Shown: in pieces, positions 33,350 through 43,400 of the stretch
How the letters are laid out: each line of letters opens with the position of its first letter
How positions within the stretch are numbered: the first letter of the stretch is position 1
NCBI GenBank assembly: GCA_035771165.1
Contig: JAWNZC010000322.1
Coordinates: 6,124,501 to 6,188,500 of the forward strand
Origin: Paragorgia papillata
Lineage: Eukaryota > Cnidaria > Anthozoa > Scleralcyonacea > Coralliidae
DNA length: 64,000 bases
Direction of reading: 5' to 3'
Program-made: the position numbers and the translations under genes
The notes under the pieces: generated by a model
What the model was told of the DNA's origin: nothing
Seen by the model: only the letters and a program-made list of their open reading frames with translations
The model's database searches: none

Positions 33350-35779
33350 ATGTCTTCCCAAGCGCGAATACTAAGAAGAGATTTCACTGGCAAACTATCT
33401 TTGAAGATTACTGACCATTGCAGAGCGACATCTTTGCTTTCAAAGTTTTCTCCAAGTAGCACTCATGTTTCACCACATGGAAGCAAACTAGAGAATGGCT
33501 TGTTTTTATGTGAACTGGAAGATGTACTCTCTCCACAAGAATGTGTTGACATCATTAAGAATGGCGATGAGTGTATATTTCAGGATATGAGTGACAAGTA
33601 TCGGTTTGGAAAGCAGAGAAGTAGTTCTCGTCTTTTGGTACTGGATAAAACATTAGCAGGAAATCTTTGGCAAAACATTGAAGCTGTCTTGTCAAAAGAT
33701 ATGGAAAAGCTTAAAATTTCCAAACAACCATTGGGGTTTGATGTGACAAGAGGAGAATGGGAGTTACATGGTTTAAATGAAGCAATGAGAATCAGCAAAT
33801 ATTTTGGCAAGAAGAAAGAATTCTTTGGTCCACATAAAGATGCACAATATTGCCCAAGTGGTGATGAACGCTCATTGTTTACACTGCTAGTTTATCTCAA
33901 TGAAGATTTTCTTTGTGGAGAGACTTGCTTTTACTTTCCTAAAGATGCCACCCAAAGTAGAAAAGGCATGACAACACAAGAAGAAATTGATGCCCTCGGA
34001 GGACTCAAGGAAGGATTTACATGTGTTAAAATCATACCAAAGATTGGACATGCAGTTTTGTTCAGTCAAAACATTATACACGAATCTTTGCCCATTGTGA
34101 AAGGCACCAAGTACATCCTGAAAACAGATGTTGTAGTGAAGCGGCACTCAAAACACTTTGGTTTTGCTGTTGAAGATAAAGAAAAAGAGGATTACTTGAC
34201 TTGTTTAAACTATTTCAGGGAAGCTCAACAACAAGAAATGCAAGGTAATTTTGAGAATGCAAGTGACCTATACGAACGAGCATTATCTATTCGTTATTGC
34301 TACCCCAAATCTCTCAAGACAGCTGAAAATGAAAAGCCAATTACATGCAAATGTATGTGGTTACCACTTGAGGTTTGGCAACATATCTTGAAATATTTGA
34401 CTGGACATGATGCACAAAACTTAGTATATGCTTACCCAGAGTTAAATGTAGCTAAGCAAAGTTTGGAAAGGCATGAATGGAACAATGCCAGCAGCTCATC
34501 TGATCAAAAGTATGTACCAAAAATCAAGTACCAGAAAGGTATTGTGACATGTTTTGAGTTCCCAGATGCTGATTTTTTCAAAGTTAATGCATCTGGATGC
34601 TGTCGAGTAGCTGCAATGTATTCTTTCTTTCTTCTTGGTCACAAACCAGAAGATGATGTGTACATTGTCCGATACAATCCAGACACTCAAGATGTTTGTG
34701 CTGTAGCTTTGGAGACTTTACTTACAGATGTGTTCTATGGTCAGCAATGTTATGGATCATTCTACAGTGTGCACCAACAAGATTCGGAAGTGAAAGATCC
34801 AAAGAAAGATTTTGAAGCTAGTGTTGATAGGAACTACATGTTGTTGCGTCATGAAGCTGAGTTCATTGGGGTGGAGTTACCTGATAGCTTTTACGTAAAA
34901 AGCACTGCATACCCACATCCTGATCATCATTGTGATGATGAAGAGCAAATGAAAGATGAGAATAAAACAGAAGAAGATGGAGAAGAAAAAGCTGGTGTTG
35001 ATGGTGGAAGTGGAGATGATGATGGAAGTGGTGTGGACGATGGAAGTGGAGATGATGAAGAAACATGTACTAAAGATCAGAAAGAAATTTGCAATGGTTT
35101 TGTTCCCTATTATGGTGAAGTTAGTGAACATCTCAGGGTCGATGAAGTTTTGAGAAGTTTTATTCAACTTGAATATATAAACCGTTGCAATTCCGGGAAT
35201 GAATTATTTCAAGAGGAGGACTTTTGCTCTGGAGAAACAGTATTCTTCAATGTACTAGATGACATTATTAACTTAGGTGACAATGTTTCTTGCACATTGG
35301 TATCCAAGTTAAAGAAGTCACTTAGCCTTGCATTTTTTGCAGTCTGTATTTGTGGTATTGGAAGGAACGAGGAAGTTGTCCAGTATATTGGTGAATCTTG
35401 TACAACTGAATTCTACAATCATCTTGTCTTCGATTTCCAAAAATCTCAACTTTCTGTCCAATATCATGGTACTGGTGCTGACAATCAAGTTGGGAGAGAA
35501 TTGCTTCATCCTTTACATTTTGAAAACATTTCTGAAGAACAGAATTCAATTGGTTGTGTTGGAGAAGCAATGTTTTATAAAGTCAACATTGAGCCACTTT
35601 TGTTATCTGGTACATCTTTTAACCATGCTTCCTGCATGTGTGGTAATGCAGATTTTGAAGTCCATGAATACTACAACATAAAGGATTACCCATACCTTAG
35701 CCATATCAACCTTGTGGCTAGAGAATTGCATGGTAATATGCTTGTGTGGACTGTGTATGGTGGTATTGTTGCACTGTAA
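33350..35779 (+). CDS. 2OG-Fe(II) dioxygenase / F-box fusion protein, 809 aa, intronless
   Basis: Single uninterrupted ORF starting ACC ATG. The N-terminal domain (about 50-265) is a prolyl-4-hydroxylase-type 2-oxoglutarate/Fe(II) dioxygenase: iron ligands His162-x-Asp164 (PHKDAQY) and His244 (IIHESLPIVKGTKYILKTD), and 2OG-binding Lys254. A TPR-like helix pair follows (about 286-321, QGNFENASDLYERAL). Next comes an F-box-like segment from Trp337 (WLPLEVWQHILKYLTG). An acidic Gly/Asp linker lies at about 525-575, and the last 230 residues are unassigned. An F-box would recruit Skp1/Cullin ligases, and a dioxygenase could hydroxylate the client or the adaptor; that coupling is inference. No signal peptide, so probably cytosolic or nuclear. 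The lack of introns contrasts with the ubinuclein neighbour. Confidence 0.85.
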   Translation: MSSQARILRRDFTGKLSLKITDHCRATSLLSKFSPSSTHVSPHGSKLENGLFLCELEDVLSPQECVDIIKNGDECIFQDMSDKYRFGKQRSSSRLLVLDKTLAGNLWQNIEAVLSKDMEKLKISKQPLGFDVTRGEWELHGLNEAMRISKYFGKKKEFFGPHKDAQYCPSGDERSLFTLLVYLNEDFLCGETCFYFPKDATQSRKGMTTQEEIDALGGLKEGFTCVKIIPKIGHAVLFSQNIIHESLPIVKGTKYILKTDVVVKRHSKHFGFAVEDKEKEDYLTCLNYFREAQQQEMQGNFENASDLYERALSIRYCYPKSLKTAENEKPITCKCMWLPLEVWQHILKYLTGHDAQNLVYAYPELNVAKQSLERHEWNNASSSSDQKYVPKIKYQKGIVTCFEFPDADFFKVNASGCCRVAAMYSFFLLGHKPEDDVYIVRYNPDTQDVCAVALETLLTDVFYGQQCYGSFYSVHQQDSEVKDPKKDFEASVDRNYMLLRHEAEFIGVELPDSFYVKSTAYPHPDHHCDDEEQMKDENKTEEDGEEKAGVDGGSGDDDGSGVDDGSGDDEETCTKDQKEICNGFVPYYGEVSEHLRVDEVLRSFIQLEYINRCNSGNELFQEEDFCSGETVFFNVLDDIINLGDNVSCTLVSKLKKSLSLAFFAVCICGIGRNEEVVQYIGESCTTEFYNHLVFDFQKSQLSVQYHGTGADNQVGRELLHPLHFENISEEQNSIGCVGEAMFYKVNIEPLLLSGTSFNHASCMCGNADFEVHEYYNIKDYPYLSHINLVARELHGNMLVWTVYGGIVAL

Positions 35780-35853
35780 ACTGTGTTTAACTTATTCCCT
35801 TCTCAGCCACCTCAAAACAGAGCTGTGTACTTTGTAGAAATAGTGTTAAGTAC

Positions 35854-36169
35854 CCATACTGGAAAGTTTGTATGTTACGCCAAATATCTTTGGCGTGGCG
35901 CAACCGAGCTTACGCCAAAATTTGGCGTATTTCTTTGATAAATTTAGCGTACTTGCTTTGGCGTGGCGTAAAGTCAACAAATTTCACTATTTCAGTTAGC
36001 GTGGCGTATTTACTAATTTTTAGCTTGTCAGTAAGGTGTTTTAGGAGGTATTGTGGTTGAGCTAACGGCATATTACACCTCTTGAGCGCGCCACGGTGGC
36101 GCAGTATTTTGGACACAAAATTGCTGGCGTAAAATCTATGGCGTATGGAAAATGAACTTTCCAGTATGG
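35854..36169. mobile_element. 316-bp hAT-type MITE with perfect 8-bp target duplication
   Basis: Termini CCATACTGGAAAGTT are inverted, flanked by TTAAGTAC at 35846-35853 and 36170-36177. The interior carries many ACGCCA/TGGCGT subterminal motifs, typical of hAT elements. It sits 75 bases after the dioxygenase stop codon, within the probable 3' UTR. Confidence 0.92.
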
Positions 36170-36462
36170 TTAAGTACAACATTATATAAGATCAATTGTA
36201 CTGTACATAACTATGTAACACCTGTTTTACTCATGTGTGTAATTTTGACACTAAAACATTTGATTAATTAAGATATATCATATTCGAAAGACTTGTAGCA
36301 AAAACTATGCTTGTGTAGCAAATGGTTATTTGTTAAATGTTTTATTAATGTATTCAAATTTCATTATATACTATACATGTATAAAATTAAATGTACAATG
36401 AGGCAAGTTTATATATAACAGGCCCAACATATACTGCTGAAATTAATAATTTAAATAATCTA

Positions 36463-36468
36463 AATAAA
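36463..36468 (+). terminator. Candidate polyadenylation signal
   Basis: AATAAA in an AT-rich stretch downstream of the dioxygenase gene. It is the first clear signal after the MITE, so the 3' UTR may include the element. Confidence 0.4.
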
Positions 36469-36599
36469 GTACAGTATATATTTTGGCATAGCTTTATAGT
36501 TAAAAACATCCGTGAACAGATGATTTGACAGGCTTGATTTCCAAGTGTGAACATTCTCTACATCAAAGTGCATGTATTATTAAAGGTCTAATACTTAGC

Positions 36600-37005
36600 T
36601 TAATTTATGCTAAATGAAGAAGTGGGTTTAACTGACGAAGGAAGGGAGTTCCAAACATTTACGATTCTGTTGATCAGTGGGTTGGAGTGGTTGGACCCAG
36701 GGACAAACCAGAGGACGTGCGAGTAATTTGCCGATTTGGTGCTGATGTAGCTGGAATAACGGGTAAATTGTAGTAGCCCTCTGCTCAGGAATAGTTTTGT
36801 CATTCGTACAGAGGTCCTTCAATTCATGCCAGTAATTATATCTGGTAGGAGTTTCAGAGAAATAAGTCTGTCCTTGTAGCTCGATTCGATTTTGTTGCCA
36901 TTGTTGTATTGTCAGAGAGGAATACTTCATGTTAGGGCCATATAAATGCACTTCCCAAAACCTTGACACTTCCGGTTTTCCTTCATTAAATTTTTTTATA
37001 ACCAT
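36600..37005 (-). pseudogene. Non-LTR retrotransposon fragment (C-terminal tail), minus strand
   Basis: The frame 36803-36600 contains NPLINRIVNVWNSLPSSV, the conserved tail motif of CR1/RTE-like reverse-transcriptase ORFs. Upstream homology continues in another frame to about 37005, showing a frameshift. Truncated and inactive. Confidence 0.7.
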
Positions 37006-37447
37006 AACAACGACGATTTGTAAGCATTTTAAGTCCGCGGGACGTCATGGTACACGTAACACTTGAAAATTTGATTTGCGTGAACAATGAGGGACTTGAA
37101 AGAAGAGCATGCTAGCTGATCTTGCCCGATACCGCGCGTCGGGTGGGGCCTAGTGTGAACAAGAAAGATGTCTAAACCTGTGTTTGAGAATTTCGCCATT
37201 TTGAACCAAGAAAGTCGTAGTTTATGATAAATTAGAAGATGTTAAATGATTAGAAACACGACATTTTAACTTTTTCAATATATTTTAGTTATAGGTTATT
37301 CGAACATACCACATTTGTTCCACATATTTCAGATTTGGAGGCGGTTTGGTGAAACTTTTGAATTCGCAAGGATTCCTCGGAATACGTCCAGATCTTTGCG
37401 AAAGACCTTGAAATCAACTTTCGAAGGGTTTTTCAGCGATTATTTGT

Positions 37448-37484
37448 ACTGCGCATGCTCAGATCAGATCTGAGCATGCGCAGT
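37448..37484. promoter_or_regulatory. Perfect palindrome with paired NRF1-like sites
   Basis: ACTGCGCATGCTCAGATC, one spacer A, then its exact inverse. Each arm carries TGCGCATGC, close to the NRF1 consensus TGCGCATGCGCA. It sits 120 bases before the ubinuclein ATG. Confidence 0.5.
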
Positions 37485-37603
37485 TGCGAAAAGTGCCAGA
37501 TTGATCTGAGGTCAAGGCAAGAATTGACGCGGAGATTGAAGATGTGGAAGGAGTGAAGAGTACGGTTTATGAATATCATAACGCCACCGTTCTTTCAAAG
37601 AAC

Positions 37604-37765
37604 ATGGAGGCTGACAACAAAACTGAGACAAAATCCTCGGAATCTCCTGCATGTAAAGACAAGAATAAACATCGTGTATCTGTTCGATTTCAGCTTGAAT
37701 TGACAGATTCCACCGATAGATCGTTTCCCGAATTTTCGTATTTAGAACTTATTGGCACTGGTAAA
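37604..37765 (+). CDS. UBN: Ubinuclein exon 1 (start)
   Basis: ATG GAG GCT begins MEADNKTETKS; an upstream ATG at 37541 runs into a stop after four codons. Donor AAA|GTAAGT, phase 0. Contains the N-terminal homology HRVSVRFQLELT. Confidence 0.85.
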
Positions 37766-40371
37766 GTAAGTCTTTTGATGCATCTGCTATTGCTAATAAT
37801 AATTCTCAGTTTAGGTCTAGGTCTTGCACATTTCAATACATTAATTACTTCTTTTAACTTTTAACTCACAGAAAAACAAAAAAAAGGAGGACGATGTTTT
37901 ATCGCCGGACGGAGAGTGCAATATGGAGGAAATAAGAGCTCTAGCTAAGAAATTTGAAGAGAAATACGTAAGTCCGGCTTATGTCGATTTTATTGATGAC
38001 ATAAATAACTAAATAATGAGCAAGAATTATTGCACTGCTACAAATTCTACCAAATTCTGCAAATTGGTACAATTTCATTCTTGTATTAATATAATAAAGT
38101 TGACTGGAGTATATATATATTGACTGGAGTTATAAACGAAATCGTTGTACAAACGTTGTAGGCTCCTAAAGTTGTAAAGAAAAACAAAGCCAGTCGAAAG
38201 GATAGATTCCAGGTAAAGTAATTGAGTTCTGTCACCTAGCTTGTATCAATAAAAATGTTTTCTAGCTTATAGATAAGTGTTATCGTTTAATTTGGGGTTC
38301 ATTTTCAAGAGTTTTTTCCTCACCATTGACCAACTTGGGAAAATTACCTAATATTTGCAATCTAACATTTTAAATCTTTCCTCCTGCAGTTCGTTGTATT
38401 TGCCTTGAAATTTAAGAATGACATATATCAAATTTAAAACATACAAACACGAAATTTGAAATTATTTTTCCAATCTACACTTGAATTTAAAGTTTACTAT
38501 AGAGCATTTAATAATAGGATTAAACGTACAATAGTTTGTGAGATTTCGAAATTTTGTATGACCGGATATATAGTGTTATATTTTCATCAGATAAAGTTAT
38601 TTCATAATAATCCATGTGATTGTGTTTCATTCTAACTTCAGATATGACTGTTTAGTACTCTGCACCTTCCTAGTGAGATGACTGAGATCCACTGGCACCA
38701 TACAATATCTTCTTGCATGGTGTATACCTTTTACCTGAAATTCCACTACCATTACATGTACCATCTCAAATACCAACCTTCTGCCAGTTATATTTAGATC
38801 TTATTAGATGTTTTGGTGTGTAGTATCGCTGTATATTTTTATGAGTTGTGCTGTATTTTGATGAGCCCGCAGGAAACTCTAAAAAGGCCAGAGAAGTTGC
38901 GTGACTTGCACCAGGACAAAATAATAAGCATACATGAAGTAGTCTCCCATGTGATAAATTTGTATATTTGTATATCTGTACTCATTTTTAGCGTTACGCG
39001 CAAAGGATCATAATTATTGTCAAAGTAAAGTTTGTGATGAAGTGCAAGTATGTCACTGTGCATAGGTGCAGAGCAGTTGCCCCACTTACCCCTCCTTCTC
39101 GGCGGTACTGACTGGTATATCCATATATGACAATTTTGAGAAAAAATAAAAAAATATTCTTAAGAAGAACTGTTGAGTAGAGCACGAGAAAGGGGTCAAG
39201 AGTGAAACTGAAAGAAAACCAATGAGGAAAAAGGCTAGCAGGAGAAGGACAAATAAAGGTCACATGAAAATTGAGAGTGTATGGTTGCATCCGCAACTAT
39301 ATGAACATTAAAGTGGCTATCCTGTTAAGTTTTTCTGTTTATATAATTCTGCCACGTACTATTAATTGTATTTTCATTTGTGTCTAGCTATATACCTAAT
39401 TCTTGTTGGCCATCACAGATGATGACCTTGATATCTTTTTCTACCATGCTGCATCCAGTTTGTCAGTTGAACATTATATGCAAAATTGTGAAGCAGCGAA
39501 AGAGCTAATTGAAGAAACCACATGCACTTTCCTTTGTCACAACAAACTCAAACATTAGTCAACCAAAACTTGGACTTTTTACATTTTTTAATTAAAAAAT
39601 AAAAACCAATTCAAAATCACTATTTGTCACAAAGTGGGACATAATATTGTAGACTAGTCAATTAATGCAACCAATGAGCTTTAAAAAACAATGCCAAGTA
39701 TAATTATCCAATGGCAAAATTATAATAATAGTTATTTCAAAACAAAAAGAAACTAATAAAAGCAGGTTATTATTTTACATCGTATAAATCTCAACCAGAA
39801 TTTGTACATTTTACTAACAAAAAATTAAGTCCTCTACAAAGTTTTATCAGTCAAATTTAATATATTAAACAAATTGAAATAATGTACTTAAATATGTACT
39901 GTACTAATAAGTCAGTCAAGTGGATTTTACACTGAAATTAGTTAATATTTTTGTCAACATATTTTTGCACACAGTTGTTTCAACACAGTATAATTTTGTT
40001 ATGTTAATACTTTTTGCATCCATACTATTACTGTACACACATTTGCACTGTTATTTGGGATAATGGGTGGTAACTCAGTGACTGAAATCAGCATTATCAT
40101 GCAGCCGTATCACAGTTGAGAAACATCTTCAATTGAAAGAATTTTCCATAATTTTTTGAAATACAAAAGTTAGTCCTCTGCACCAATTTTGCCATAATTT
40201 TTAAATAAAATTTTTGTTTTCGTTTAGGATCTTGTTGATGTTACCTATGGTTATGATATAACAGATACTTTTGTAGATGATTCAGAAGCAGTATGTACAC
40301 ACAGAGTATTTGTAATAAATATAGCTTATACATGTACTGCAGTTATATTGTTATAACTCATAACTGTGTCA

Positions 40372-40403
<32 letters not shown>

Positions 40404-43400
40404 TTGCATTCCCAATGTTGACTTTGTCAGCAAATCAAACTATGTTGGCAAATTTTGAGATTTTGTGAGAGACATATATTAGAGGTAAAATTTTTATCAA
40501 ATTTTTGTTAATGTTTAATTAATTGGGCTGGCAAAAATGTTGCAGCTATAGTGCTTAAGTAGAATGATTGAAGGTTGTTGAATTTGCTTATTACAACCAG
40601 CAAACAAATTTACTGTGCAATTTTTTCTATAGCATGATGAGCTGGTCCCTGCTGATTGGACCACAGAACATGGTGGATTTTATATCAATATGGGAGAGCT
40701 GAACTTTCGACCACTTTCTTCTGGTGATGAAAAAAGGTACTATACATTGTATAGGGAATTAATTATAGGATTTTAAGGTGCAATGTATTGAATGATTTTT
40801 TCTAGTTAGAGTCTGTAATAGTATATACATTATAACTTATTGGATTCATCTAAGCCCGATATGGCAAAATATTTAAGTCGAAAATTCAATATTGGGCGAT
40901 AAAATTTGAGACTTAAATATTTTCCATATCGGGTGAAGATGAATCTAATAGGTGTTTTATTATATCGAACAAATTGTGCAATTGGCAAGTAAATAAACCT
41001 TGTGCACCTGTCCAAAGGTTGCTGCCCAATATGTAGTTGTCCTACATCGTAAAATATTGGGCTGGCATGTGACGCTAATGTAGACATTTGATTGGACGAT
41101 TTTTTTTGTGAGGGTATAATAATATATAACATATATATCAATATGTTGTAATAGTCATTTCACATCAATTGACAGTACTTGGGCTACAATTAATTTTTTA
41201 AAACTTTTTAGTGATAGTGATTTTAAGGACTCACGGAAGAAGAAAACTCCAAAGGTTTGGAGAAAAATGATTGTAGTTTTTAACAAAGTATAGATTTTCT
41301 TTTACATAATATATTACTGAATAATTCCTTGTGTATGTGTTGCATATGCCTTAGTCAGAGTGAAGCCTGCATTTGTATTGACATTAAACCAAATCACCAG
41401 TATTTTCCTGCAAATAGCTACTGTAACATATTACCTAACTGATTTAAGTAATCTTATGTGTGAAACGTGTGTCGTCAAATTACGCGTGTCCACGCTCAAA
41501 CCAGAACCGTAGTATACCTAATGCATGCATTACCATTAGCCACAATTTCAGAACATCAGGTCTGGCAAAACTATGGATTAATGCACTCCAATCAACCCAA
41601 CCCAACCCAATCCATCCAATCAACCCCATCCTTCCATCCATCTAATCTAATCTAATCCAATCAATCTAATCAATCCAATCAATTCAATCAACCCAATCAA
41701 TCCAATCAACCCATCCAATCAATCTAATCAATCTAATCAAACCAATCAATCCAATCAATCTAGTCAATCCAATCAACCCAATCCATCCATCCATCCATCC
41801 ATCCAATCAATCCAATCCATCCAGTCAGTCAATCCAATCAATCCAATTAATCCAATCAACCCAATTAATCTAGTCAATCCAATCAACCCAATCCACCCAT
41901 CCAATCAATCCAATTAATCTAGTCAATCCAATCAATCCAATCAATCCAATCAACCCAATCCATCCATCCATCCAATCAATCCAATCAACCCAATCCATCC
42001 ATCCAATCAATCCAAGCAATCCAATCTATCCATTCTACATCCAATCCAATCAACCCAATCCATCAATCTAATCAATCTAACCAATCCAGGCAATCCAATG
42101 AATCCAATTGATCCAACCCATCCAATCCATCCAATCAATCAATTAATCCAATCCATGCGATTCATCCATCCATCCAACCAATCAATCCAATCAATCAATC
42201 AATCCAATCAATTAATCCAGTCAATCCAATCCACCAATCCAATCAATCCAATCCACCAATCCAATCAACGCAATCAACCCAAACTGTCTAATCAATCAAT
42301 CTAATCAATTAATCTAGTCAATTCAATCAATGCAAACAACCCAATCCATCCATCCACCAATCAATCCAATCCATCCAGTCAATCCAATTAATCCAGTCAA
42401 TCCAATCTTTATCCAATCTATATCCAATCTATCCAATCCATCCAATCCATCCAATCCATCCAATCCAATCCGATCCAATCCAATCCAATCCAATCCCATC
42501 CCATCCCATCCCATCCCATCCCATCCCATCCCATCCCATCCCATCCCATCCCATCCCATCCAATTCAATTCAATCCATCCAATCTATGCAATAAATCCAA
42601 TTGATTGATTGTCAGTCAAACAAACAAACAATTAAACAAATGATCAGATAGACAGACAGACGGATGGACGGACTGAAAATGGATTGCTGCAGTCTGACTT
42701 GATCACTTCTGAGTAGACTGCTGTTATCAAACATGACAATGATACAGAATGATGTCACATACAGAGTATGTTTTTGTGACAGAAAAGTTCTATTAGTTCT
42801 TTTGTAAGAGTTTTTTTTACATTTGTAAAATGTGTGTTTACATTTATGATATAAAATGTACAGTAAATGTTTATTCATAAACTGTTTATTTACAGAAGAA
42901 AAAAGAACACAAGGAAAAGAAAACAAAAGAAGGAAAAAGATGTCATTCTAGTGGAGAGAAAGAGAAAAGTGTGAAAAAAATTAGGTTGAACAGGTCTGTG
43001 AGTTTTTTCGTTAATTGTAAAAATTAAGCTATGTCCAGTGTTTTAAAAAATCATTTATTGGTTAACTTGTTTAAAGGTTCTTAGACATGCAGATGGTTTC
43101 CTAAAAAAAGCATGCGCTTTTGTTCAGTATTAGTCACACAACTAGTCCGACATTTAATAACTTTATCATATTGTCAAAAATTCCCTTAGTATAGACAACA
43201 AACATTCGCTACAAACTTACAACGAGTGCTCTGAACGAGTGCTTTCCTTTATATCTCGTCACTCTCGTGGGTGCTCTATCAACGTCCCCCGCTCCAGGTG
43301 GTTGTGGCATGGACAGGATGAATTATACAATTACTAATTCATTGTAATTGCAAATATACAACCCAAGATTGCAACAGATACAAGCCGTGAATTTACAATG

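Noticed and set aside
34863..35167. Minus-strand His-rich frames
   Set aside because: Antisense shadows of the acidic Asp/Glu/Gly linker in the dioxygenase/F-box gene.
42098..42608. NPINP- and GWDGM-repeat open frames
   Set aside because: Translation of the (CCAAT)n / (CCCAT)n satellite within ubinuclein intron 6.
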